The position numbers were made by a program, and so were the translations under genes. Shown here one piece after another: positions 8,124 through 16,726 of a stretch of 64,000 nt of DNA. How positions within the stretch are numbered: the first letter of the stretch is position 1; each line of letters starts with the position of its first letter. Under the pieces are notes generated by a model. It was not told the DNA's origin and searched no databases. It worked only from the letters and a program-made list of their open reading frames with translations. The DNA is from Halarcobacter sp. (lineage in GTDB: Bacteria > Campylobacterota > Campylobacteria > Campylobacterales > Arcobacteraceae): assembly GCA_030145305.1 (NCBI GenBank), contig JAQYVX010000005.1, positions 124,001-188,000 on the forward strand. Direction: 5' to 3'.

Positions 8124-9432
8124 ATTGAAACGTCGTTCTTTTATAAAACTTTCTATCATAACAGCTTCAATTTTATTAACAAATTCAATTGAAGCGTCTA
8201 GCTTAAAAGAAACGAAAATTAAAAGAACTAATATTTTAATCTTAGGCGGTGGTTTTGCTGGATTAAGCACTGCTAAATATTTAAAACAATTAAATCCAAA
8301 TCTAAATGTTACTCTTGTTGAAAAAAACAATATGTTTATATCTTGTCCCTTTTCAAATGCTTGGTTAGGCGAAATAGATGGAATAAGCTATAAATCTTTA
8401 TGTTTTGATTATAATTCGGCAGTTTTAAAATATAACTACAATTTTATAAATGAAACTATTTTAGATATAAATAAAGATAAAAAAATAGTACAAACTTCAA
8501 ATCAAATACTTAAATATGATTATTTAGTAATGACTTTAGGAATTGATTATAACTATAAAAAGATATTTAGAAAAAATAAAGAAAAGATAAAAGAAGTTAT
8601 TTTAAAAGCCCCAGCAGGTTTAAAACCAGGAAGCGAACTTTTAAAACTTAAAAAAATGATTGAAAACTTTAAAAGTGGAAATTTTGTAATTACACTTCCT
8701 AAATCTTCTTATAAATGTCCTCCTGCTCCATATGAAAGAGCTTGTATGATTGCAAACTACTTTAAAAAGCATCATATAGATGGGAAAGTTATATTAATAG
8801 ATCCAAGAGTAAAACCAGCTTCAAAGGCAAAAGTCTATTTAGAAGCCTTTAACAAAGATTACAAAGATTTTATAGAATATAAACCTCTGACAAATTTTAA
8901 AGATATAGATTTTAATACAAAAATAATATATACAAAAAACTTTGATGAAAAAAGCAATAAATATATTACCTCAGAAATAGCTTTTGAAGAAGCTTCAATT
9001 ATACCTCCAAACAAAGCTAATAAGCTTTATAAAAAAGCAAAAATAGAAACTTATACTCAAGGATGGGTAAAACTTAGAAAACCAACATATCAGACTCTTA
9101 CTGATGAAAATATTTATGTAATTGGTGATGCCCAAGGAGAATATCCTTTTCCAAAATCAGCTCAAATGGCAAGTTCTTGTGCTTATATACTTGCTTCTGA
9201 TATAAATGCAAGAATAAATAATGAAGTATTTGATTATAAGAAAAACTTACCAGGAAATGTTTGTTATTCAATTCTTACACAAACAAAGGGAGCCTGGGTT
9301 AGTCATAAGTATGAATATAAAAATAAAATGATTGCAATTAGTGAAACTTCTTCTTTAAGCAAAGAAAATTTTACAACTGCAAAAGATTGGTATAAGGGTT
9401 TTACCAATGAATTATTTGATATAAAAGGTTAA
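8110..9432 (+). CDS. fccB: Flavocytochrome c sulfide dehydrogenase-type flavoprotein (FccB/SoxF-like), Tat-exported
   Basis: 440 residues. The N-terminus carries a twin-arginine signal (KRRSFIKL), so it is exported folded with FAD. The FAD-binding motif GGGFAGLS follows at 46-53. Cysteines typical of FccB are present: C79 in SCPFSNAW, C203 in KCPPAPYERA and C385 in GNVCYSIL; the last two correspond to the redox-active disulfide of the family. The second FAD motif is IGDAQ near 338-342. The expected reaction is oxidation of sulfide to sulfur with electrons passed to a cytochrome. The usual diheme partner FccA is not adjacent; the 12-haem cytochrome upstream is the nearest c-type cytochrome on this strand. 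A TTG at 8125 is an alternative start that still keeps the Tat motif. Confidence 0.87.
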   Translation: MEFLKLKRRSFIKLSIITASILLTNSIEASSLKETKIKRTNILILGGGFAGLSTAKYLKQLNPNLNVTLVEKNNMFISCPFSNAWLGEIDGISYKSLCFDYNSAVLKYNYNFINETILDINKDKKIVQTSNQILKYDYLVMTLGIDYNYKKIFRKNKEKIKEVILKAPAGLKPGSELLKLKKMIENFKSGNFVITLPKSSYKCPPAPYERACMIANYFKKHHIDGKVILIDPRVKPASKAKVYLEAFNKDYKDFIEYKPLTNFKDIDFNTKIIYTKNFDEKSNKYITSEIAFEEASIIPPNKANKLYKKAKIETYTQGWVKLRKPTYQTLTDENIYVIGDAQGEYPFPKSAQMASSCAYILASDINARINNEVFDYKKNLPGNVCYSILTQTKGAWVSHKYEYKNKMIAISETSSLSKENFTTAKDWYKGFTNELFDIKG

Positions 9433-9434
9433 AA

Positions 9435-9779
9435 ATGAAAAAAACAGTATTAATTAGTACAATTTTACTAAGCTCTCTTTTTGCAGAAGTAATATGGTTA
9501 GAAGAAGCCCCTATTAGAATGAAATGGGAAGAAGCAATAAAATATTGTGAAGATAGGAATGCAATATTACCTTCAAAAAAAGTTTTCCAAAAACTTTGGT
9601 ATGCAAATAATAGAGCTGCTGATTTAGATGGTTTTAATATCTCAGTATCATATTGGACTAGTGATGAAGTAAAAGATAATAAACAGGCAGCTTATCCTTT
9701 TTATTTTGTTCAAGGAAGAGACACATGGTATTACAAAGCTGATAGATACGGCGTAAGATGTATCAAAAAAGAGAAATAA
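9435..9779 (+). CDS. Small exported protein, DUF1566/Lcl-like
   Basis: 114 residues with a signal peptide (about 1-17). The mature part has the pattern of DUF1566/C-type-lectin-like domains: W-EA-KYCEDRNAILPS near the middle, SYWTSDE, and a final YGVRCIKK. Two cysteines (in KYCED and VRCIK) could form the conserved disulfide. It begins 2 bases after the flavoprotein stop, so it is the last gene of that operon. The function is unknown; a binding or accessory role is possible but not shown. Confidence 0.72.
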   Translation: MKKTVLISTILLSSLFAEVIWLEEAPIRMKWEEAIKYCEDRNAILPSKKVFQKLWYANNRAADLDGFNISVSYWTSDEVKDNKQAAYPFYFVQGRDTWYYKADRYGVRCIKKEK

Positions 9780-9813
9780 TTATCAAAAAGTGAAAACTAA
9801 AAAAGATTTTTGA

Positions 9814-9824
9814 TATGATATAAT
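9814..9824 (+). promoter_or_regulatory. Sigma-70 -10 element for the cardiolipin synthase gene
   Basis: TATGATATAAT contains a perfect TATAAT at 9819-9824, 28 bases before the cls start. A clear -35 box is not seen, as is common in this group. Confidence 0.45.
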
Positions 9825-9852
9825 ATTCTAAACAAGAAGATTTAAGGCTATT

Positions 9853-11253
9853 ATGACATTCACTCTTTTATTTTTTACCTATATTTTTATTATTGTTAGT
9901 GGCTTATTAGTATTTACAGCTATTAGACATATACTCTATCAAAAACGCTCACCTACAAGTATGACTTCGTGGGTAATGGCTATTATTTTTTTACCCTTTA
10001 TTACGGTACCTCTGTACTTTCTTATAGGTTTTCGTAAGCGTAATCCTCGTTATAAAAAAGAACAGGTTCGCTTATCTAAAATTAGTCATCATGAACCTTA
10101 TAATATAGACCCTTCTAAAAATAGTATACTTTCTCTTTTGGAAAAAAATGGTATACCTCCTGCTAGTAAGGGAAACACTATTAGTTTAATAACTTCAGAT
10201 GTAGAAGCTTATGAAATAATGTTAAAACAAATAGCTGAAGCAAAATATACTATTGATATTTGTACTTATGTATTTAAATTTGATAAAACAACTAAGGTTT
10301 TACTAGATGCTCTTACAAAAAGAGCAAAAGAAGGCATAAAAGTAAGATTATTATTAGATATTGTAGGTTCTTTTAGTATGTACTTTAATCAAAATAAGTT
10401 TGAAGAACTAAAAAAAGCAGGAGCAAAAGTTGCATTTTTTACGCCTATTCTAAAAAGACCATTTCAAAATTATATTAATCTTCGTAATCATCGTAAAATC
10501 TACCTCTTTGATCAAAGTATATTACTTAGTGGCGGTATGAATCTTAGTAATGAGTATATGGGAACGGAAGATGGAACAATGCGTTGGGAAGATTTAATGT
10601 ATAAACTTGAAGGCCCTGGCGTTTATCATTTTTATTCTATCTTTCATAATGACTGGACTTATGCAACTGAAGATACAAAAAAAGAAGAGATAAATCAAAA
10701 TATTGAATATGATGGAAATGATATTGTACAAGTTGTTCCTTCAGGACCTGATATAGTTGCTGATGCACTTTATGAAACACTACTTAATGCTATTTATAAC
10801 GCTAAACATCGTATTTGGATAGTAACTCCTTATTTTGTCCCTGATGAAAATATCATACAAGCTTTAATTATTGCACATCATAAAAGCGTAGATATAAAAC
10901 TTATCACTCCTAGACATTCTAACAATTTACTAGCAGATATAGGAAGAAGTTCATATATGAGAGAATTAGATGAAATAGGTGTAGATGTGATGCTTTATGA
11001 GGGTGAAATGCTTCATGCAAAAGCAATATTATTTGATAATATCTGTGGAATGGTTGGTTCTGTAAATATAGATAATAGAAGCCTTTTTCTTAACTATGAA
11101 GTAGTGACTTTTGTTTATTCAGAAAAAATTGTACAACAATTAGAATCATGGATGGAAACACTTATGGCCAATTCTACAAATGGCATGAAAAAACCAAATA
11201 AATTAAGAGAAGCTTTTGAGAATATAATGAAAGTCTTCGCACCCTTACTATAA
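9853..11253 (+). CDS. cls: Cardiolipin synthase (phospholipase D family)
   Basis: 466 residues. Two N-terminal membrane segments (about 3-25 and 40-60) match the ClsA layout, followed by two phospholipase-D HKD motifs: HRKIYLFD at 213-220 with the GGMN stretch after it, and HAKAILFD at 388-395 followed by GSVNIDNRS. Both active-site halves are complete. The enzyme joins phosphatidylglycerol molecules into cardiolipin in the inner membrane. Its stop codon overlaps the start of the next gene by one base (TAATG), so the two are coupled. Confidence 0.94.
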   Translation: MTFTLLFFTYIFIIVSGLLVFTAIRHILYQKRSPTSMTSWVMAIIFLPFITVPLYFLIGFRKRNPRYKKEQVRLSKISHHEPYNIDPSKNSILSLLEKNGIPPASKGNTISLITSDVEAYEIMLKQIAEAKYTIDICTYVFKFDKTTKVLLDALTKRAKEGIKVRLLLDIVGSFSMYFNQNKFEELKKAGAKVAFFTPILKRPFQNYINLRNHRKIYLFDQSILLSGGMNLSNEYMGTEDGTMRWEDLMYKLEGPGVYHFYSIFHNDWTYATEDTKKEEINQNIEYDGNDIVQVVPSGPDIVADALYETLLNAIYNAKHRIWIVTPYFVPDENIIQALIIAHHKSVDIKLITPRHSNNLLADIGRSSYMRELDEIGVDVMLYEGEMLHAKAILFDNICGMVGSVNIDNRSLFLNYEVVTFVYSEKIVQQLESWMETLMANSTNGMKKPNKLREAFENIMKVFAPLL

Positions 11254-11993
11254 TGTTTGTTCCATCAAAACTTTATCATAGTTCTTGTAATCTTAAATGC
11301 AATAGTACACTAGCAAATACCTTTGGTATACTTTGTTGGAATGTCCATAAAAATAATACCAAGCAAGGTAGTTTTAAATCTTATTTAAAAGATATAAAAC
11401 TCCCTTTCGATTTTATCTTATTTCAAGAAGCAAATTTTAAAGATGATAAAAACTTTGCCTTAGAAAACTTTGCCTTTGACGCGGCAGCTAACTTAGAAGT
11501 TAGAAAAACATTTTATGGAGTATTAACAGCTAGTAAGGTTGAATCAAAAACAGCAAAAGCATACCTTTCGGAAGAAAAAGAGACTATTATAGGTCCACAT
11601 AAGAGTTTGTTAATCACAAGTTATAATTTTGAAGATGAAGAAACCCTAGTCATTTTGAATGTACATGCTATAAATTTTCGTGAGAATAAGGGCTTCAACA
11701 AAGAACTAGAGCGATTTTCAACACTTCTAGAAACAAAAAAAGGGCCTATGATAGTAGCAGGAGACTTTAATACTTGGAATAAAAAACGACTGCAAAAACT
11801 TCATGAACTAAGAGAAAAGCTAGGGCTTAAAATGGTATCGTTTAAAAGAAATGAAGATGTAAAATCTTTTATGGGAAATAATTTAGATTTTATATTTTAT
11901 AGAGATTTAGAGTTAATTGAAGCTTCCATAGACAAAGATCACGGACTTTCTGACCATAATCCACTTTTTGCACAATTTAGAAGAAAGAGCTAA
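11253..11993 (+). CDS. Endonuclease/exonuclease/phosphatase-family hydrolase
   Basis: 246 residues, cytoplasmic by sequence. EEP-fold motifs are in order: CWNVHKNN near 28-34, FQEANF (metal-binding Glu), LNVHAINF, GDFNTWN (Asp and Asn of the active site) and GLSDHNPLFAQF (catalytic Asp-His) near the end. The family hydrolyses phosphodiesters or phosphate esters in nucleic acids, lipids or small molecules; the substrate is not decided by sequence. Coupling to cardiolipin synthase suggests a phospholipid-related role, though this is weak inference. Confidence 0.85.
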   Translation: MFVPSKLYHSSCNLKCNSTLANTFGILCWNVHKNNTKQGSFKSYLKDIKLPFDFILFQEANFKDDKNFALENFAFDAAANLEVRKTFYGVLTASKVESKTAKAYLSEEKETIIGPHKSLLITSYNFEDEETLVILNVHAINFRENKGFNKELERFSTLLETKKGPMIVAGDFNTWNKKRLQKLHELREKLGLKMVSFKRNEDVKSFMGNNLDFIFYRDLELIEASIDKDHGLSDHNPLFAQFRRKS

Positions 11994-12016
11994 ACTATGC
12001 TTATTTTTATCTACTT

Positions 12017-13339
12017 TTATAGTTTATTATAATGATTTTTTAAATCTTTATACTGATTTATTTTATTTTCATAATACTCTTTACTCTCTTTAAATTTAGG
12101 ATTATTACAATTTTCATAAAATTCTTCAATTAAAGTATCTAAGACTTTATTTATATCTTGTTCTACAGAATTTATTTGATTTATAGTATCAAAGTTAGTA
12201 AACTTATCAGCAATTATATTTATAATAGGAGATAAGAAATTATTAATTTCATCTATTTCAGAAAAAGATTTTACAGTTTTAAATAATAGCTCATTAAAAT
12301 TATCATCATCACTTATTTCAGTAGTAGATAAAATTGCTTTAATTCTATTATTAGAAGTAATGATAGTATCATTTATAATTTTGGCATTTTCATCTTCTCT
12401 AAAAATCAATTGATTGATTTTTTTCATTTGAGAAAAAGAAAGTTTATCCATTTCAATATTTGATAAATTTTTATCTTCTAAAATATTTCTAAATAGTTTT
12501 TTATCCTCAATTGATATATTATTTATATTTAAAATATCTAATAATTTATCAAACTCTTTTTCTTCTTTATTTTCTTGCTCTTTTAATACTCTATTATAAA
12601 GTTCTATTACTTCTGAATTATTCAAAGGATTAGGTTTATTATTTCTAGTATATTGTTCAACTTGGGTTTCATTTTTAAACTTTATTTTATCCAGTTCAAA
12701 TTGTATTTGACTATAAATATTCATAATCATTTTATAATCTTTTTTAACTTCCTTATCTGAAGTTTCCAAAAAATCTTTTTCTAGTTGAGTTAAACGACTT
12801 AGAACTAACTCTTCCATATCTAAGCCCATATAAGTTTTATATCGTATTCCTGAGTCATATTGATTAGCACTTAATCTATTTTCAAAATTGATTTTTTCTT
12901 CTTCATTAATTAGTCCACCAATTTCACTTAAAATAGATAAACTAGATTGTTGTGAAAGATTTAATTTCTTAATAGTATTAAATACCGCTTCATTGTATAT
13001 ATCGTCATCACTAATATTATGTACTGAGATTAATGGTGCCATTGATAATTTTTCAAAAAAAACAAAAGTATCTGGTATAAAATTACCTGATAAATCACTT
13101 CTTGAAATAATCTGATTTAATTTTTTAGATTGAGAGTAGCTTAAATTATTATACTCTTCTTCTGTAATTTTTCTATCTTTAATAATTGATTGAAATAAGT
13201 TTTTATCTTCTTCTGAGAAATCTTTTATTTGTAATTTTTCTAATAAACTATCAAATTTACTTTCTGTAATAGGACTTGTTGTTGTATCTATTTTTAATTT
13301 ACCAAACTCTTCTAAAGTAGCTGCTCTTGAGACTTGCAT
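12017..13339 (-). CDS. Unrecognised 440-residue protein with an internal duplication
   Basis: No family recognised. There is no signal peptide or membrane segment; the protein is acidic and rich in E, K, N, I and helix formers. Two copies of a unit of about 100 residues are visible, at about 29-127 and 262-358. Both contain FD-LL (unit starts), EDKNLF or EDKKLF, LSYSQSKKLNQ or LSFSQMKKINQ, and ISDDDIYNE or ISDDDNFNE followed by a phenylalanine and a KxxK/KS stretch. The stretch between them and the C-terminus look helical. Start: an AGGATT ribosome site precedes the ATG. It is convergent with the EEP gene and divergent from the DUF1853 gene. Possibly a structural or secreted effector-like protein, but there is no evidence for either. 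Confidence 0.75.
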   Translation of the reverse strand: MQVSRAATLEEFGKLKIDTTTSPITESKFDSLLEKLQIKDFSEEDKNLFQSIIKDRKITEEEYNNLSYSQSKKLNQIISRSDLSGNFIPDTFVFFEKLSMAPLISVHNISDDDIYNEAVFNTIKKLNLSQQSSLSILSEIGGLINEEEKINFENRLSANQYDSGIRYKTYMGLDMEELVLSRLTQLEKDFLETSDKEVKKDYKMIMNIYSQIQFELDKIKFKNETQVEQYTRNNKPNPLNNSEVIELYNRVLKEQENKEEKEFDKLLDILNINNISIEDKKLFRNILEDKNLSNIEMDKLSFSQMKKINQLIFREDENAKIINDTIITSNNRIKAILSTTEISDDDNFNELLFKTVKSFSEIDEINNFLSPIINIIADKFTNFDTINQINSVEQDINKVLDTLIEEFYENCNNPKFKESKEYYENKINQYKDLKNHYNKL

Positions 13340-13423
13340 AATAATCCTAATTTTTTAATTATTAATTATACACTTTTTATATTATATAAAACGTTATATA
13401 TCACTTTAAAATATAAAATCTAG

Positions 13424-13429
13424 TATAAT
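13424..13429 (+). promoter_or_regulatory. Sigma-70 -10 element for the DUF1853 gene
   Basis: A perfect TATAAT lies 22 bases before the TTG start at 13452. Confidence 0.4.
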
Positions 13430-13451
13430 TAAAATAAAAATAGGTGCTAAT

Positions 13452-14270
13452 TTGTACAATCAATTTAAAGGGTTTTATAAGACACCATCTTTATTCAAGA
13501 ACTCTTTTTATGGCCTTGATATATTTGACTTAGAAGATATTGATATTAATAATTTTGATATATCTAATATTAAAATATTAAAAAAACTTCCCTTAGGGAA
13601 AAGAGTCGAATTTTTTCTTGAATCAATACTAAAACACTCAACTACTTATGAAATAATATTTAAAAATAAACAGATATTTCATAAAAAAAACACCCTAGGT
13701 GAATTAGATTTCATCATCTTTGATAAAAAAAGAAAAAAGTATATTCATATAGAATTACAGTACAAATTTTATATTTATGATGAACGTTTTGAAAATGAAA
13801 TAAATAGATATATAGGTCCAAATAGAAGTGATACATTAGTATTAAAATTAGAAAAACTCAAGAATAAACAATTTCCTTTACTTTTTAAAGAAGAAACAAA
13901 ACCTTATTTAGAAAATATAGATTTAAATAATATAGAGCAAAAAATACTTTTTAAAGGTAATATTTTTCTTCCAAGACATCTAAAAAATAAAAAAATGTCC
14001 CTAATAAACAATGCTTGTATTATTGGATATTTTATAAGTTTTGAAGAGTTTCTAACAGACAAATCTTTTAGAAAAATGGATTTATTTCTCCCACATAGAT
14101 TTGATTGGTTAAGTAACCCCAAATCAAATAAAACTTGGAATAGTTATGAAGAAGCAAAAAATGAAATAGAGTTTTTTATAAATATTAATGCCTCACCACT
14201 TGTTTGGTCTAAATATATAAAAAATGGTGAAACAATTATTGAGAGATTTTTTATTACTTGGTGGCAATAA
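13452..14270 (+). CDS. DUF1853 family protein (PD-(D/E)XK nuclease-like)
   Basis: 272 residues, starting with TTG; an AGGTG ribosome site at 13442-13446 with a 5-base spacer supports this start, and no ATG fits better. The central region GELDFIIFD, followed by HIELQYKFYI, matches the DUF1853 core, which resembles a PD-(D/E)XK nuclease active site (D, E, K). A glycine/asparagine loop IGPNRSDTL is also typical of the family. The biological role is unknown. It is monocistronic, and its end forms part of a terminator hairpin. Confidence 0.78.
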   Translation: MYNQFKGFYKTPSLFKNSFYGLDIFDLEDIDINNFDISNIKILKKLPLGKRVEFFLESILKHSTTYEIIFKNKQIFHKKNTLGELDFIIFDKKRKKYIHIELQYKFYIYDERFENEINRYIGPNRSDTLVLKLEKLKNKQFPLLFKEETKPYLENIDLNNIEQKILFKGNIFLPRHLKNKKMSLINNACIIGYFISFEEFLTDKSFRKMDLFLPHRFDWLSNPKSNKTWNSYEEAKNEIEFFININASPLVWSKYIKNGETIIERFFITWWQ

Positions 14271-14284
14271 AAATCTCTTTTTTA
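14242..14284 (+). terminator. Terminator overlapping the end of the DUF1853 gene
   Basis: AGAGATTTTTTATT (14242-14255) pairs with AATAAAAATCTCT (14266-14278) with one bulge, followed by a run of T's. It lies between convergent genes and could serve both directions. Confidence 0.65.
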
Positions 14285-14289
14285 TAGGT

Positions 14290-16119
14290 CTAAATCTCCG
14301 CTAATTTTTTTTCATACTTCTCTAAAATCTCATCAAGTATTAATTGTTTAGATTCTAATTCTTCAAATTTTTCTTCTGCCTCTTTTTCGTGAGTAGCAAT
14401 TATTTTGGATAGTTCTATTACTTTTGCATTATCAGTTGCATTTGAAGCTTGTACTAATTCAGCTTGTTCTTTTTCTACTAAATCTTCTATTTTTATTATT
14501 TGATTTTCTATTTTTTCGATTTCTTTTTTTAGAGGACTTGTTGTCTTATTTCGTTCTGTTATTAAAGCTGTTCTAATTTTTTTATTTTCTTTTTTATTTA
14601 CTTTTGGTTTAGTTTTTACTTTTTCTTCAACTTCTTCTTCATCCCAACCAATTTTTTCTAAAAATTCATTATATCTTCCATCAAAATAAGTAGCTCCTTG
14701 TTTTCCAAAAACAATAAGTCTATCACAAACTTGACGTAATAATTCTTCTGAGTGAGTTACAATTATACATGAACCTTTGAACTTTTTAATTGCTTTTGTT
14801 AAAGCATCAATAGATTGCATATCAAGGTGGTTTGTGGGCTCATCTAGAAAAAGTAAATTTACATCTTTTGCTAAAATTTGACCTAACATTACCCTACTTT
14901 TCTCTCCTCCTGAAAGAAGAGATATTTTCTTTTTAGCATCATCTCCACTAAACATCATTCCACCACAAATTCTTCTAACCGTTGCTTCACCAAGTTTTGG
15001 ATTTCCTAAATAAACTTCATCCATAATGGTACTATCTGGATTTAAGTGAGAGATATTAGTTTGACCAAAATGTGCGAAAGTAGTTGTTCCATGATAATCA
15101 ATATTTCCAGTTAGTTCTTTTAACTCACCTGCAATTGTATTAAGTAAAGTTGATTTTCCTTTACCATTTTTCCCTATAATTCCTAAGGTTTCACCTTGTT
15201 TTAAAGCAAAAGTAATGTCTTCAAAAAGTACATTATCCACACTATATCCAAAGCTTACATCTTTTACTTCTAATAAAACTTTAGCAGGAGTTTCCTTGAA
15301 ATTAAAATCAAATTCCAAAGTAGCTTCTTCTACAATTGAATCCATTTGATCCATTTTTTCTAAAAGTTTTACTTTTGATTGTGCTTGAGCTGCTGTTGAA
15401 GCTCTTGCTTTATTTTTAGCAATAAACTCTTCAAGCTCTTTTCTTTTTTTGTCTTGTGTAACTTTTTGCTTTTGATGATGTTCATCATTAGAGGCTAATT
15501 GCTCATAAAACTTATGGGTACTTCCTTCAATTAAAAATAGACTTTTTCTTATAATCCCCATCGTGTGTGTAGTGATACTATCCATAAAATTTCTATCATG
15601 AGTAATAAGTATAACTTCCCCATCAAAAGTTTTTAAAAAAACTCTTAACCATCTTAAAGACAAAATATCAAGGTAGTTTGTAGGCTCATCTAGAAGTAAA
15701 AGATTTGGCTCAGTTATAAGTAGTTTTGCAAGATTAATTCTAATTTGGTATCCTCCTGAGAAAGATAAAGGATCTTTGTCTAAATCTTCTTCTGAAAAAC
15801 CAAGACCAAAAAGTATTTTTTCAACTTTATAAATTGAAAATTTATCATCTTCACTAAGTGCAAGTGCAGTTTCATCTCTTAATGTTTTTTCTGAAAATTC
15901 AAGATGCTGTTTTAAAGCACCAATTTTATAGTTTTTTGGAATTGAAATTTCACCTTCATCAGGAGTATCTTCTCCAAGAATCATTTTAAATAGTGTAGAT
16001 TTACCACTTCCATTTCTTCCTACAAGCCCTATTTTATCGCCTGAATTCATTCTAAAGTCTAGATTAGAGAAAAGCTCTTTCTCGCCAAAATGTTTTGATA
16101 TATTTGATAGTTGAATCAT
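14290..16119 (-). CDS. ABC-F family ATPase (Uup/YheS type)
   Basis: 609 residues with two ABC ATPase domains on one chain and no membrane segments. Walker A motifs are GRNGSGKST (near 35) and GKNGKGKST (near 318); signatures are FSGGYQIRINLAK and LSGGEKSRVMLGQ; Walker B/D-loop stretches are LLLLDEPTNYLD and LLFLDEPTNHLD. Between the domains lies the ABC-F linker rich in charged residues, and the C-terminus (about 515-609) is a K/E-rich coiled coil as in Uup. Proteins of this family act on the ribosome or on DNA structure rather than in transport; which one applies here is not settled by sequence. Confidence 0.92.
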   Translation of the reverse strand: MIQLSNISKHFGEKELFSNLDFRMNSGDKIGLVGRNGSGKSTLFKMILGEDTPDEGEISIPKNYKIGALKQHLEFSEKTLRDETALALSEDDKFSIYKVEKILFGLGFSEEDLDKDPLSFSGGYQIRINLAKLLITEPNLLLLDEPTNYLDILSLRWLRVFLKTFDGEVILITHDRNFMDSITTHTMGIIRKSLFLIEGSTHKFYEQLASNDEHHQKQKVTQDKKRKELEEFIAKNKARASTAAQAQSKVKLLEKMDQMDSIVEEATLEFDFNFKETPAKVLLEVKDVSFGYSVDNVLFEDITFALKQGETLGIIGKNGKGKSTLLNTIAGELKELTGNIDYHGTTTFAHFGQTNISHLNPDSTIMDEVYLGNPKLGEATVRRICGGMMFSGDDAKKKISLLSGGEKSRVMLGQILAKDVNLLFLDEPTNHLDMQSIDALTKAIKKFKGSCIIVTHSEELLRQVCDRLIVFGKQGATYFDGRYNEFLEKIGWDEEEVEEKVKTKPKVNKKENKKIRTALITERNKTTSPLKKEIEKIENQIIKIEDLVEKEQAELVQASNATDNAKVIELSKIIATHEKEAEEKFEELESKQLILDEILEKYEKKLAEI

Positions 16120-16259
16120 ATTACTCTTTTATATTTATTAAATTATGTGCAAGTTTTGATTATATGATATTATGGGTTATAAGCTGATTATATGTAAGAT
16201 TTAAGTTCTCTTAGGATTTATTTTAAGTAATAACTTTGAATATTTGATTTTATATAATT

Positions 16260-16679
16260 TTATTTTCTTCCTTTAGAGCTAAGATATAATTTTAGAGAAA
16301 AACAATGATTTTTTACAATTTTTCTAAAAAAATACAACCAAGGAATTCCCAAAAAAATCAAAGAAAAAATAAAAACATTAACATGTATTTCAAAAGGTAA
16401 TAAAAAATATATAAAAATCATTATTAGTATATTAAAAGGAGCTAATAAAAATTTTATTGCAAAATTAGGAGTTTTGTTTTTTGCAGATAAGATAATTTTG
16501 TAGTTTATTGTAGTAATAAAAGTTGTTGAAAATGCAATAAATATAATTAAGTTAATTATATTATTAGGGATAAACTTATTTACCTCTAATACACCTAATA
16601 ACAAAGGCAAATATATAAAAGATATTGCTAAAGCAAAAGTGAAGCCAGTTTTTTGATACCTACGTGTAAACACAGACAT
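16260..16679 (-). CDS. Small membrane protein of unknown function
   Basis: 139 residues with four likely transmembrane segments (about 14-33, 40-58, 73-95 and 101-120) and basic cytoplasmic-looking ends (FTRRYQK at the start, KGRK at the end). No family recognised. It lies 48 bases upstream of lpdA's end in the opposite sense of transcription order (both on the minus strand, this gene being downstream of the PDH operon), so read-through from lpdA is possible. Confidence 0.65.
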   Translation of the reverse strand: MSVFTRRYQKTGFTFALAISFIYLPLLLGVLEVNKFIPNNIINLIIFIAFSTTFITTINYKIILSAKNKTPNFAIKFLLAPFNILIMIFIYFLLPFEIHVNVFIFSLIFLGIPWLYFFRKIVKNHCFSLKLYLSSKGRK

Positions 16680-16726
16680 AGTGACCTCTTTTTATTTATT
16701 TTATTATTGTTTACTGTAAAAAGAAA

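Noticed and set aside
3402-9779. A sox thiosulfate-oxidation operon
   Set aside because: SoxW-like and SoxF/FccB-like proteins are present, but SoxA, X, Y, Z, B, C and D are absent from the window.
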